Counted from the stretch's first letter, positions 36,552 to 49,041 are shown. The stretch is 64,000 nucleotides of DNA from Meloidogyne chitwoodi (GCA_015183035.1 JACZZP010000004.1:1240001-1304000); one strand, 5' to 3'. The notes: generated by a model from the letters alone, not told the origin. Numbers and translations: made by a program.

Positions 36552-37769
36552 ATGTTTAAATATTTTTTTAAATTTCTTAGTTTTAATTTAATTATTATTT
36601 TATTAAAATTTAATTATTTCGTTGATTCTAATGGTTATTGTAAATTTCCAAATGCTAAAAATACAACTTCTGTCTCTTCTACAATGTAAAAATTATAAAA
36701 TTAATTAATTGAATATTTGACAATTTTTAATTTTTTCCAAATAATTAAAAATCTCAAAACAAAATTAATTATTCAGAAGAAAGGAGTAATTATAAAATAA
36801 TTTTTATTATTATTAAAGAACAGTAAAAGGAACAGTAAATTTTCAATATGCTCGTTTGGTTGCTACTAATTCTTTAAGAAGTGATTGTTCTATTGATGGA
36901 TCTGTAAATGGAAAACATATAATAATTATTGAAGATGGAGGTATTTTACAAAATTTAATTTTGGGAGATCCAGCAAAAGGAATTTGGTGTTCAGGAAGTT
37001 GTACATTACAAAATGTTTAGTTAAGAGTTTTATTTAAAAGATTATTTTTATTAATTAAATTATATTTAATTTATTTATTTTTATTAATTTTTAATAGTTT
37101 TGAAAAAGTTTGTTATCATGCTGCAGGATTTTCAGGTGATTCAATTTCAAAAACACATAAAGTAATAGGTGGTGCTGCCCAAAATGCTCCTGATAAAGTA
37201 AATATAAATTATATTTAAAAATAAATTATTTTTCTAGTTTTTTACACAATCAAGTAAAGGAAGTACAATTATTCAAAATTTTTGTGGCGAAAATTTTGGT
37301 AAAGTTTATTGTTCTTGTGGTTCAGGTTGTAATCCACAATATACAAGAAATATACAATTATTAAATTCAAAATTTAAAGGTCCAGGATTAACTTTAATAT
37401 GTTAGTTTTATTTAAAAATAAATTATAATATATTATTTAATTTAAACATTATTTATTATAAATTAATTATTTCTATTTTTTAGCACTTAATCAAAATTAT
37501 GGTGACAGTGTTTCCTCAATTTCCAATATTATTTTAGATGGAATGAATAATGTAAATACTAAAATTAAATATGCTTGTCAGGTTATTATAATTATAAATA
37601 TATTTTTATTAATTTTATAATATTAAAAATTAATTAAAAATTAAAGGAATATAAAGCTACAACACAATCAGTATCAACTATATCACCAATTTTAAGTTTT
37701 GCTACAAATATTGATGGAACAGGAAAATCATGCAAATATAGTGCATCGGCAATTAAAATAAATTCTTAA
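36552..37769 (+). CDS. Secreted PL3 pectate-lyase family protein, catalytic residues altered
   Basis: Six exons, about 285 residues; N-terminal signal peptide (MFKYFFKFLSFNLIIILLKF). Polysaccharide lyase family 3 landmarks: FPNAKNTTSVSST, then IIIIEDGGILQNLILGDPAKGIWCSGSCTLQNV, HKVIGGAAQNAPDKFF, IQNFCGENFGKVYCSCGSGC, TRNIQLLNSKFKGPG and NQNYGDSVSS, then a Cys. In plant-parasitic nematodes PL3 enzymes are secreted into roots to cleave pectin and were gained from bacteria. The family's WEDVGEDA..K segment is here FEKVCYHAAGF, so the Glu-Asp calcium pair and one catalytic Lys appear lost, and the Arg after FGK is Cys. The product may bind pectin without cleaving it, or have changed specificity. 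The frame is intact throughout. Confidence 0.87.
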
Positions 37770-38217
37770 TTAAATAAATATATAAATAAGATATATAAAA
37801 TTATTTAGTAAAATTTTAATAAAATATTAGTTATATTTGTGTTAGTATTTTATATAAACAAAGTACTTTTTTACATTATTAATAAATAACTTTATTTAAA
37901 AATGTTTTATAATTAATTAAACTATCTATTAGGAATCTATTCTAAAATTAACAAAATTGATAAAATTAAAGTATTTTAATCTTAATAATGTTTTAATAAT
38001 ACAAATATTTTTGTTCGGAAAATAAATAAAATAAAAAATATTAAAAATGTTATTAAAAGTAATTAAAATACCAAAATATTTTCTTTATTAAAATAAGATT
38101 TGATAACCATATTTTGAAACTAATAATATATAATTTATTAAATATATAAACAATCCACCTATATTTATTCTAATCACTTTATTTATTTATCATTATATAG
38201 TATCTATTCTTTTTAAT
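37770..38217. other. Convergent intergenic region
   Basis: Lies between the pectate lyase (+) and a minus-strand gene. Only A+T runs; it should contain both 3' ends. Nothing recognised. Confidence 0.45.
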
Positions 38218-38748
38218 TTAAGATGTTTTATTATTACTTGTAATATTAATTTTTTGTTGATTTTCTTGCATCTGATTTATTTCAAGTTGTAATTGTTGTA
38301 ATAAAACATCCTTAAATTAAAATTTATTTTTTCTTTAAAATTAATTTAATTTTTAATAATATTAAATTATTAATTAATTTACCTTTAATGCAATTATACT
38401 TAATATAATAATTATTAATGATGCTAAAAGTCCTAATAAACAAATAAATTTTTCTAAACAATTTATTGAATTATTATTATTTTCTTCTTTTAAATTAAAA
38501 TTTCGTTGAAATGATGGAATTGATTCTATTGAAGTTAAATCAGTACCAAATGCAGAAATCATAAAAGGAGGTTGGGCACTTGATGCTGATGATGAAGAAC
38601 GTCTACTTCGCATTTTTGTTGTAAATGATTTTAAATAATTTTTTGATAAATAAGAATTTTTATTTAAAGGAATAGGAGATGAAACACAACGATCCCGAAA
38701 ATTTCCATCTAATGATGGTTCTCTTGGAAATATTTTTAATTTTGGCAT
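38218..38748 (-). CDS. Small single-pass membrane protein, unrecognised
   Basis: Two exons. The first encodes about 122 residues: an N-terminus MPKLKIFPREPSLDGNFRDR, a basic Ser-rich patch (MRSRRSSSSASSA), then ICLLGLLASLIIIILSIIAL, a transmembrane helix. The second exon adds about 30 helical residues (DVLLQQLQLEINQMQENQQK) and ends NNKTS. With no signal peptide and one helix near the C-terminus, a type II orientation with the Ser/Arg-rich part in the cytosol is likely. The short outer segment would carry N-glycosylation sites (NIT, NKT). I do not recognise the family. Confidence 0.6.
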
Positions 38749-39152
38749 TATTTTACACTAAAATTAATAAATTAAATTAATTTAATTTAAAAATACCTAA
38801 TTAATTAAAAATACTGTAAATTTCATTATTTTAGAAGTAGAAATATTTTATAGAAAAAGGAGAATATTTTTATATAAAAATATTAATTTTATATAAATAA
38901 TTATTTATTTTACAGTTTTAATATCTTTAATATTTTTAGTTGATTTATATTTTAATGTTATTGTTTAAATACTTATAGTACCTCTTCTTTTATTAAAAAA
39001 ATAATAGTAAACTCTGATTTAAATAATTTTTGATACAAAAAAAGATTTATTTTATGTCTATATTTTTATTTATTATTAATTTTGTTTATATTTTATAAAT
39101 AAATAAATACTTCCTTTATTTAAATTACAAAAATAAAAATATATATATATAC
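38749..39152. other. Intergenic flank of the hAT-like element
   Basis: A+T-rich spacer upstream of the small membrane protein gene (-), so it should contain its promoter. It ends in a (TA)n tract that became the target site ATATATAC of element copy 2. Confidence 0.45.
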
Positions 39153-40302
39153 TAGAGATCGGACTGGATCTGGATCCAGACCTGGATTTTTCCTGGATCC
39201 AGAGTCCAGATCCAGGCATTTTTTAGGAATTCTGGATTTTTTCTGGATCTGGATTTTTCCTGGACTCCAGGTCCAGACTCTGGTCCAGGTCGATAAATTA
39301 AATCCAGAGTCCAGATCCAGGTCCAGAGCCATTTTTGACCTGGATTTCCTGGAGTAAATTTTGTTCAAAAGTTAAAATGGAAATTGAAAATTAAGAGGAA
39401 AATGAAGGATTTATCTATAATTAAATTGTATGCACTCCTAAACAAGTATGGTTGAGTGGTTAGTGTATTAGTCTAGGATCTGACTTGGCGTAGGTTCGAT
39501 TCCTATGTTATTTACAATGTATCTTTACGACTTTAATCATTGTTAAATTGTTTTTTATTTATTTTTCTTTCGTTTTGAAAAATTTTAAATCTATTATAAA
39601 AATATAAGTTCTATATTTTTGATTGCGACGCTAAAAACGGCGAATTTTTTGAAATTATGTTCAATAATTTTTCAAAATTTTCGTCTGCGGAGATAAAAAA
39701 AGTCTAATTTTCGACAATAGAGGTTTAAAAAATTTTGAAATTTTTTGCCTGCGGCGCTAAAAAAAGGAAATTTGTTTGTATTAGTGAAGTAAAAAATTTT
39801 CATCAATGGCACTAAAAAGAGGAATTTTTAGCAATTTAGCAACAGAAGTATAAACTTTTAGAAATTTGTGTTCTTAAGGTTTACGGTGTTAAATTATGAT
39901 TAAGATAACGAGTTACAGTACATTTCTCTTACGGTGAATCCCAATCGAATGGTACCACTCTATTGGGGCGAAAATTCTATAAATTTCTATAAATTTTTCC
40001 ATTTTCATAGGTCTATATATAGGTTCATAGACTTAATTGCATCAAAAGAGTGATACCATTCGACTCAGCTCATCGAAACGAATCGAATAGTAATATTTTA
40101 ATGATAATATTTCATGTTTTCTTATATTTTAAAAATTTAAAAAAAAAATCCAGATCCAGGTCTGGATCCAGGTAAAAAAAAACCTGGATTTTTTCTGGAT
40201 CTGGATTTTTCCTTGACTCCAGGTCCAGAGTCTGGTCCAGGTCAATAAATAAAATCCAGATCCAGAATCCAGATCAAGGATTTTTTAAAATTCCGATCTC
40301 TA
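39153..40302 (-). mobile_element. Non-autonomous hAT-like element, copy 2 (intergenic)
   Basis: 1,150 bp, the same length as copy 1 and nearly identical to it in reverse orientation. It is bounded by TAGAGATCGG and CCGATCTCTA with an exact 8-bp target duplication ATATATAC (39145-39152 and 40303-40310). It carries the same CTGGATCTGG subterminal arrays, hairpin arms and tRNA-like segment. Near-identity and the intact duplication indicate recent movement. The open frame over 39120-39368 is the translation of the repeat array, not a gene. An active hAT transposase elsewhere in the genome is presumed. Confidence 0.88.
39444..39513 (+). pseudogene. tRNA-like sequence inside hAT-like element copy 2
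   Basis: Copy of the 70-nt tRNA-like segment described for copy 1, here on the plus strand. It has A-box-like TGGTTGAGTGG at 39448-39458 and B-box GGTTCGATTCC at 39493-39503. No difference from copy 1 was noticed by eye. Confidence 0.55.
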
Positions 40303-40310
40303 ATATATAC

Positions 40311-41826
40311 CTATTTATTTATTTATTTTTATTTTATCTATTTATTTATGTCCTTTAAAATATAAGAAATTATGTAGTAAATAATAATGTATAACTATTA
40401 GGTATATTATTTTTTTAGACAAAAAACTTAACATTTAAATATGAATAATTAAAAATATTTTATTAATTTAAATAATTTATTTAAAAAATTTAAAGGGAAA
40501 TTTATTTAAAAAATAAATAAAAACAGGCAACACAGACTGTTTATGTTTTGGGGCATTTTTAAATATGTACTCACTTATTTTTCATATTTTTATTTGTACA
40601 GTTGTTTTGTTTAAAAATTTTCAATAAATCTAATTTTAATTGATTTAAATTTTAATTAGTTTTAATAAAAATAAATTTAAAAAATATATAATTAAAGGAA
40701 ATAATTTTATTAATAATTTATAGTTTTTTAGAGCTATAGTTGTTGAAAATGAATACATCACCAGTTTAAAGTGAATATTAAATCTTTCATAATTCTGGTT
40801 AAAAATCAAATTTAATTTATTTTTATCTTTTAAATATATTTGTTTATTTAAATTTTTTCATAAAAAATTTAAAAATAATATTTAATATTTATATAAATCT
40901 TTATTTAAATTTGTTAATTCAAATAATAAATTTAAAAAAAATTATAATTAATATTAAAAATTATTTTATTTTTCTTTTATAAAAATTATATAATTTGCTA
41001 AAATTTTAAATTAATTATTTTTTGGTTTTGTTAATATTTTATTAAATAAACTTTTTTTAATAAAAAATGTCTTATTTATATAATTAAATAAATTTAGAAT
41101 TTTTCTTTTCAATTAATTAAATAAAAATCTAAACTTGATAAAACTAAAAATTAAACTTGGTTTAATATAAAATTATATTTTTTTAATTTATTTTTCCGAC
41201 ATTAATTTTTTTAAATTAAAAAAATTTTAAATTTAATTACTAATTTACTAAAATAATTTTTTATAAATTTTAAGCATATAATTATTAAAAGACAATATAA
41301 ATAGGTCATATACGTAAGAAAATGAATATTATTTTTTTAAATAAAATGAGCGTCATATTATAATTTAAAAATTTTAATTAATTATTATTTTAAAATAATT
41401 TTATTAAATTATCAATTACAATATTACCTTTACCCGATAATTAAAATTAGTAATTTAAATACATAAAATTATATTAATTTATTTTATTTTAACCTATTCA
41501 AAATATATTTATTTATTATTATTTAATATAATTAAGTATTTAGAAAGATTTGAATTTTTTATTATAAATAAATAAATCAGTGATTCAAGTTTAGGTTTTT
41601 ATTATTTTTCCTGACAAAAGAAGGTAAACATAAAAATATCACAAATAAATGTGCACAAAATTTAAAATAATTAAGAATTAAGAACAATATTATATTGTAA
41701 AATTATCAAAAATGTACATAAAACAAATAAAAATATTTTGTAAAAATTAAAAAAAACATAAAATATTTATAATTAAAATAAAAAGTTAACTCTTTAATTA
41801 ATTTTTAAGTAAAATTTAAACAAAAA
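40311..41826. other. Long intergenic region
   Basis: About 1.5 kb of A+T-rich DNA between element copy 2 and a plus-strand 7TM gene. No exon on either strand looks coding. The promoter of the 7TM gene should be in its last few hundred bases. Confidence 0.45.
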
Positions 41827-43230
41827 ATGGTTCAACTAATTTTATTAATTGTTGTTCTCAACACTTATTTAACATTAATTCTTGGAATATTATTTAATTT
41901 TTTGCTTTATTATTTGGCAAAAAAATATTCTACACATGAACTTAAGGAATTTTATTGGGTTACAATTTATCATATTTCTTGGCATTTACTTCAAACTATT
42001 TTTCAAACATTAGGACAACCAGTTTATTTTTAAATTATTTTAAAAATAAATAAATTTTTATTATTTTTAAAGATTTTCTTTGTGGCATCAGATAATAATG
42101 CTTATATTTTTTTACATGGAACAGCAAGATGGATACCTTCAATTACAATACAACATTTAATTTTGGTTATTTATTTATGTACTTTAGGGTGTAGTACAAC
42201 ATCAATGGCATTACAATTTATTGACAGATATTTAGTTATTTGCAAGTAATAAAATATATTTATTTTTTTAATTTTTGAGAACTTGACAATATTTATTTTA
42301 GGAAATAATTTTTGAAAAATTATTTCTATGTAAAATTAAATAAATTAAATAAGTTGATATATTTATTTTTTAAAATTTTAATTTTACTAGAAATCATACA
42401 AATCATTTTCTTCGTTATATAATTATGGGATTAATTGTTTTAATTAATGCTTTATTAATTATTATTGCTAATGTTTGTTCATTACCTGCAATGGATTTTA
42501 AATTAACATTATCACGTTTTACCAGAATACGTGGATTATTATTTGATACAGAAGATAATAATCAAAATAATTTAAAAATTGTTTGGGCATCAGATTATGT
42601 AATTAAATTAATTAAATATTTTTAATTAAAAATTATTATTTTAAAGGATAATGTTATTCAAAGAGGATTTCTTTTTTTAATGATAATATTGGTTGTTTCA
42701 TTTAATATAACAACTATTTTTTGTTATAAACGAATTAAATCATTTTTATTAAAAAATCTTAATGGAAATTGGAGTACAATGAGTAATGAAGCAATGCAAC
42801 AAGTTTTAAGAAATATGCTATTACAGGCAAGTTTTTTTTAAATATAATATTATATAATTTTTAATTTAATTTTTAGACACTTTTAGCTCTTTTAGCTTCT
42901 GTCAGTCTACTTTTATTAGTAATTCTAACAGTTAGTGGAATTTTTTCATTAAATTTACTTCCATTTGAACTTTTAATATTTTTACCATCACAATGGTTAC
43001 CTGTACTTAATCCTCTTATAACAATTATAACAGTCCATAAATACAGAAATGGATTTTATAAAATAATTAAATTAAAATCAATTCAAGAAAATTCAAATAA
43101 TAAACAAACACCAATTGCTATACCTATGGTTGTTCAAAATTTAAATAATGATAATATTTTTGTTCAAGAAAGATGTATAACACCGTTAGAAGGAAATTTA
43201 AATCAAAATGATAATAGAACATATAATTAA
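41827..43230 (+). CDS. Nematode chemoreceptor-type 7TM protein, str/srd-like
   Basis: Five exons, about 375 residues. Helix 1 starts at the N-terminus (QLILLIVVLNTYLTLILGIL). Then come LHGTARWIPSITIQHLILVI and MALQFIDRYLVICKNHTNHF, a helix-3 end with an IDRY motif. Helix 4 is IIMGLIVLINALLIIIANVC; a loop and helix 5 follow (FLFLMIILVVSFNITTIF). An intracellular segment AMQQVLRNMLLQ precedes helix 6, and LPSQWLPVLNPLITIITVHKYRNG matches the P-x-x-NPL...YR end of helix 7 in the str superfamily. The C-terminal tail is Asn/Gln-rich. Chemosensory function is inferred from the family; subfamily placement is uncertain. Confidence 0.75.
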
Positions 43231-43365
43231 AACATTAAAAAAGAATTTATAAATTAAATATTTTTTTGTCGTAAAATTCTATAATATCCTAAATAATATG
43301 TCCAATAAATAACATTAAAACCTTAAAATAATTTAAAATTTTATTTTTAATTTAAATAATAATTT

Positions 43366-45663
43366 TTACATACAAAAATAAGTTAGTGGAAAATAAATTC
43401 TTGCTTTTTCATCCCAAAAGACTGGATTAGACCAATTTCTTTTTAAAAAAAAATAATTTTAAAATTTATTTTAATTTTATTTAATAATTACCTGTTCAAA
43501 ATTTTGTCTCTCAATTTTTTATTAATTTGATTTAAAAATTTAAATAAAATTTCTTGCTTATTTATTGTTTCTTTTCCATTAATATTTTGATATTTTAATG
43601 TTCCATTTGTTTTTCCTTTAGATTTATTTAAATTATTTCTTTTTGACAAAAAAGTTCCATAACCATTAACTAAAAAAATGTAAAAATTAAATATTTATAT
43701 ATTTACTTACTTTTATTTTGTTTATAATTTTCACTATCTGACAGAATAATAGAATTCTCCTTAATTTTAAAAAATAAATTTAATTAATTATAATATAATT
43801 ATTAATTAATTAACCATAAATATTTCTGCTTCATTTGAAGATATATTTAACATTTCTTGTTCTTGTTCAAATAATAATGTTGATTTTCTTCTAAAATTAC
43901 GTAATAATCTATTTTTTCTATGTAAATGTCCAACAATAGCAATTTCAATTAAAGAAAAGGCAATAAATGAAATACTACCAAAAATCCAAACATCCACTGA
44001 CATTACATAACTTTAAATATTTATTTTTATTTTTTAATTTTAAAAAGAATATAACCTAACTCTTGGAAGTGATTTTAAAATATTTCCATATTGAAATGTT
44101 ATACTCATTAATGCTGAAACTGATAAAGTTATTCTTGCTGGCAAACTACGATAATCAAGAAAAAATGGAATCCAACTCATAGCAACTGCCTTAAATAATT
44201 TTTTAGTTATTTTTATTTTTATCTGAGATTACTAAATACTTTTTTTTTAATAAATAATATTTTTAATAATAATTATTTAAATAAATATTTTTTAACTTAA
44301 ATATACATAAACTTACCGTTTGAGAAGGAAAATACATTTGAAATAAATAAACTCCAAATTGACGAGTTAAGAAAAAATTAACAGTTAACTATTTAAAAAT
44401 TACTTTTAAAAATAATAACAGAAAATACTTGATCCCATTTTCCAGCAGCATAAATAAATGAATGTTTTGCCCAACGGATTTCACTAAGCATAAAATCTGG
44501 TGGTTTGGTTCTTGATGGATATTCAAATACCTAAATATTAATAAATAATCTAAATATATATATTATTTTTACAGGATTCCAATCTCTCCACATTAAACGA
44601 ACATTTGCTACATTATAAGCATAACTTTCTAAAACAAGTTCACATTCTTCTTCATTAAATGGATAAAGCCATAAATCAACATAACAAGGACCTTAATAAA
44701 TAAATAAAATTAAATATTAATTTTTTTAAAAAAACCTTCTACTCTAAGACGATAATTCATCCAAACAGTTCCATTTGGATATATTAAAACAAAAGTATTT
44801 GGAGAAGGAGATGAGTGAAGTTCAGATTTTTTACTATTCTAATTAGTATATTAAATAAAAATAAAATTATTGTTCTTTTTATTAAAAAATTAAAATTAAC
44901 CACAAAGCAAACAAAAGGCTGCCAAAGACGATCAACTATAATTGAACTTAAAGTCAAATTTTCAATACAATTTCCTAAATGAGTGTAACTCAATCGACGA
45001 TCAAGCCATATTTGACTCATTAAAACATCTGCAGTGAAACTTGCACTTAAAATATAAAAAATATATTTAAAATTAATATTAATTTTATACCTTAATTCAC
45101 TAACATCATAAAATGTCTAAAAATTATTTTAAAAATATTATTTTTAAAATTAATAATTATACTTGAAGTGCTAATTCAATAGAAACATTAACACCATTAG
45201 GATCAGGCATTAAATTTTTATCATATAAATCATCTCTAAATATATTATTTAAAATTTTAGAAGATTGTAATGCAATTAATTCTGGTGTACATTCTTCTGT
45301 TTTTTATGAAAAAAAAAATAATTTAAAAAATATCTGAATTTCTATTTTTAATTGCTTTGTTAAAAATAATAAAAAACATAAATTAAATTAATTTATTTAT
45401 AAATAAATCCAAAATAATAAATAATTATATTTAATATATATTTTTAATTCTCTTTAAATTATTATTTTTTAATTTAATTTATTTTTTATACCTTTAAAAT
45501 ATTTAAAATATTCTTTTTCATCTTTCTTTTCTTTATTAAATTGATTTTTACGAATTGATTCAAAATCAAATGAAGAAGAATAACTCACTTGTGTACTTAT
45601 AATAATATTAACTATTTGAGCAACATTTAAAATATTAGGAAGTAAATAATTTATTACAACCAT
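43366..45663 (-). CDS. Cys-loop ligand-gated ion channel subunit, anion-type (ggr/lgc-like)
   Basis: About 13 exons. The start at 45663 gives a hydrophobic leader ([20 protein letters not shown]). The extracellular domain includes [46 protein letters not shown] and the Cys-loop [15 protein letters not shown], with exactly 13 residues between the cysteines. M1 covers [21 protein letters not shown]2 is preceded by [19 protein letters not shown]; the PAR motif predicts anion selectivity, as in GABA and glycine receptors. Then come [17 protein letters not shown]3 and a short loop. M4 should lie at the end ([12 protein letters not shown]), but the window's reading stops inside or at its start, so the C-terminus looks truncated. 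Ligand unknown; amines or GABA-like in related ggr/lgc subunits. Confidence 0.82.
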
Positions 45664-46434
45664 TTTTAAATTTAAAAAAAAATAGAAAAATTTTTTTAAA
45701 TAATATTTTATAAAATATATTTTAAATATTCTTATGTTAGTAGAAAAATATATTTTAAAGTACACATATATTTTAAAATTAAATTTATTTAAATAGCAAT
45801 TTAAGTAAGAAAATAGCTTTTGTTTTTAAAAAATAATATTTACATATTAAATTATAGCTAAAATAAAAAAGTCAAAACTTAAATTTATGTTTAAATTTTA
45901 ATTTAAAAGTTCAAAAATAATTTTTTATTAATATGAAAATAATTGTTTTAAAAATTATAATAAAATCATTACTCATATTAATTTTTTAAATATAATATAG
46001 GTATCACTATTTTCATAAATCTTTCAGAAAAAATAAAATTTAATTTTTTTATTTTTAAATTAGTTCCTAAAAATTTAAATTATTATTAACTTAAAGATAA
46101 ATATTTTAAAAATAAATATAATTTACTTCATTTATGTATTTACTTACTAATTAATTAATTATATTTACTAAACACAGACGAATAATAAAATAATATATTT
46201 AAGTTTATTTATTAAACACAGAAAAGACTACAAAATATAAGTAAAGTTTAATTAAATAAATATTTTAACAAACTACTAGGTACTACTATAAATATTTTAT
46301 ATTTAAAAGTAAAAATTAAGTAATAAATTAATTCATTTGAAATTTAAAAATTTTTTTCTTCAATAAGAAAATTAATTATTTAATTTATTAAATTTTTTTA
46401 ATCTTATAAAATTAATAAATATTTTATAATAAAA
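45664..46434. other. Divergent intergenic region
   Basis: Contains the promoters of the channel gene (-) and the DeSI-like gene (+). Uniformly A+T-rich with no exon or motif recognised. Confidence 0.45.
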
Positions 46435-47254
46435 ATGGAACAAAATTCAAAAATTCAAAATGAAAATCATCAAGTAAAATTGGCTGTATATAATTTTGAA
46501 AAAGTATATATTTATTTGATTTTATATTGTTTTAAATTTTAATTAAATTTAAAAAAATAACAAAATATAAATATAAATATTATTAAAAATAAAAAATAAT
46601 TAAATTTTAATTTTTTAAGCGTTTACGTATTTTCCATATTGGTATACTTGTAGGTGACAAAGGTAATTAATTAATTAATTAAAATATTTAAATTTATTAA
46701 AAATTATTCAAGAATTTCATTTTGGAGTCAAACAAGGAGTTCATATCTGTCCTCAACGAAATAATGGAAAAAAATTTTTTGTATTAATTAATCATACAAT
46801 TCCAAGGAAAATGGAATTTTTGTATGTTTTTACTTAATTTTATTTAAATTAATTTTTATTTATTTTATAGAAAATATGTTGATATTTTTATTAATAATAT
46901 TCCAATGACTACTAATCTTTCATATAATATTTTATTAAAAATTAAATCGTCTTTGGAGAAATATCGTTTTGGCCCAAATACTTATAATATATTTTATAAT
47001 AATTGTATAGATTTTGCTTATACATTTCTTTGTTGTATAACAACTAATGGAGAATTATTAAATAAAAATACATTACCAATTGAAATAAGACAACCATGGA
47101 TTACTGAACCTTTGAGAGTATTAAATAAAAATATTTTAAAATATTTAAAGTAAATAAATTTTTTAAAATTAATTTAAATAATATTTATTTTAGAAAAAGA
47201 AAGAATATTTATCGATTTAATACTAATGAAGTTTTAATTATTAATTGGATATAA
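46435..47254 (+). CDS. PPPDE/DeSI-type (desumoylating isopeptidase-like) cysteine peptidase
   Basis: Five exons, about 185 residues, near the usual length for DeSI proteins. The family order is visible: VKLAVYNFEK (VYDLS position), RIFHIGILVGDKEFHFG with the catalytic His in FHIGI, GVHICPQ, then YRFGPNTYNIFYNNCIDFAYTFLC with the catalytic Cys in NNC, and WITEPLRVLN. PPPDE enzymes are papain-like proteases that remove SUMO or ubiquitin. Both catalytic residues are kept. The N-terminus is short and has no signal peptide, so the protein should be cytosolic or nuclear. The last exon is small (IYRFNTNEVLIINWI). Confidence 0.8.
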
Positions 47255-47454
47255 TTGTATATTAAATATTTATTGAATTAAAATATTTTAAAGAATTATC
47301 AGATTTTGTATTATATTTTTAAATTAAATTATTTATAAGAGTTAAAATAATTAAATATTATCACTATTTCACCACAATTTCAATTTAATAAAATTATTTA
47401 AATAAAAACTACCCAATTCTTTTTAAAACCCAAATATTAAAAAAAACTAATTTT

Positions 47455-49041
47455 CTACCCAATATATTGTAAAATTCGAATATCTTCATTAGTAATTGTA
47501 TTATCATTTTGATTTAAATTTTCAGTAAGTTCATTAGATGTTTGATTTTTCCCTTCAGCAAAACCAATTTTACCTTTACGGAAATGTAAAGAAACACAAC
47601 GACGAAGAAGGAATTGTTGGCCCATAACCCAATAATCATTATCATATTGCATAATTTCATTAGTCATAAAAAGTAAACGACATTCACCAATTGGAGACTT
47701 AAATTTTAAATAATTAATTATTTAATTAATTAATAATTTAACCGTTTCCATATATTGATCAGGCTTTAAAATAACTTTTGAAGTATCTTTCCCTTCTTCT
47801 CCAAATCTAATTGTTATTGTTGGCATTAAATTAATATTTAAACAAGCTGTTTCATTTAATAAATAAAAATCTCCAATATCATCAGGAATTGTAGCCCCAA
47901 GCATTTGTGCTAATTGATCCATTTGAACTTTTGGTCCATACATATAAAGAGCTTGATCCATAATTATTAATTTTGGACTTAGTGTTATATTCATTTTTGT
48001 GTTGTTAACTCTTACTGATAATATATTAACAGACCATTCACCTTCTTCTGCTAAAGAAACATAATCATATTCACCAATACAATCATTATAATTTTCTGTA
48101 CCAAATGTTAAAGAACCAAGATTTGTGTCACCAATAGATACTCTAACAAAAATTTAAATTTTAGATAAAATTATTTTGGCTAATAAATAAGTAATTGGTT
48201 AAATAAACTTAAAAATAAATTGTTTAATTTCAAAAATATTTTTCTCAATAATTTATTAAAAAAAGCTTTTTATTTAGATTATTAAATTTTTTGGCAAAAA
48301 TTGTTACATAAATTGTAATAATTTAACATTTTTTTAAAGAATATTTAAAAACTCTTTTTATTTAATTACCCTGATGTGTAAATAGTTACAATTGGATGAT
48401 CTACAGCACTCATTAATGAAATAAGTGGAGAACTAATACAAGTATCAATTATTTTTGGAGGTGGAGCAAGACCAAATTCTCCCTCAATTGAAGTAAATTG
48501 AATATTTGTTGGCATATTTGGAAAGTAATTAATTGAGGCAAATGTCATAATTGGTAGATTTAATTCTCCAATCTATTAAAATTTGAAATTAATTTCTTAT
48601 TTTTCAATTTAATTAAAACAAACCGTTATATTATCCATAAATAAATTGCCAACTTTACCATCAGGATATTCAATAAATTTACCAGTATAAATACTAGATG
48701 TTGAAGTATTATTATCATAACTAGTTTTAGTCCAAGGAAAACTTGCATTTTTGCTAACAACCCAAAAATTAGGAGATTGAAGATTAATAGCAAGTTGAAA
48801 GGTTTTAGCTAGTAAAATAATAATTTTAAAATATTATTTTTTATTTTTAAATTTCTAATTAAAAATACCAGGAGTTCCAATAGGAATAGAAGCAACACGT
48901 ATAAATGAAGTAATTCCAAAGGGAATTGATCCATTTGGTGTTATTTCTAATTTAGTCTGACGACGTGTTCGAATCTGAATTGAATTTGAAGTAATCAAAT
49001 AATATAATAAAGAAAAATAAAATAAAATTCAGGGAATTCAT
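47455..49041 (-). CDS. Pepsin-fold aspartic-protease homologue without a working active site
   Basis: Exons on the minus strand spell the pepsin order: VASIPIGTPG, KTFQLAINLQSPNFWVV (family FTVVFDTGSSNLWV), a flap region with YTGKFIEYPDGKVGN and LFMDNITIGELNLPIMTFASI, EGEFGLAPPP, SIGDTNLGSLTFG, LIIMDQALYMYGP (family AIVDTGTSLLVGP) and WVMGQQFLLRRCVSLHF (family WILGDVFIREY..VF). The first DTG is NLQ and the second is DQA, so the Asp dyad is incomplete. The start is unclear. An ATG at 49041 opens a signal-like MNSLNFILFFFIILF, but that frame runs into a stop, while the protease frame (RTRRQTKLEI) is shifted by one with no usable intron between. Either a first exon is missed, with the acceptor ATTCAG near 48988, or the gene is frameshifted. 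Confidence 0.72.
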
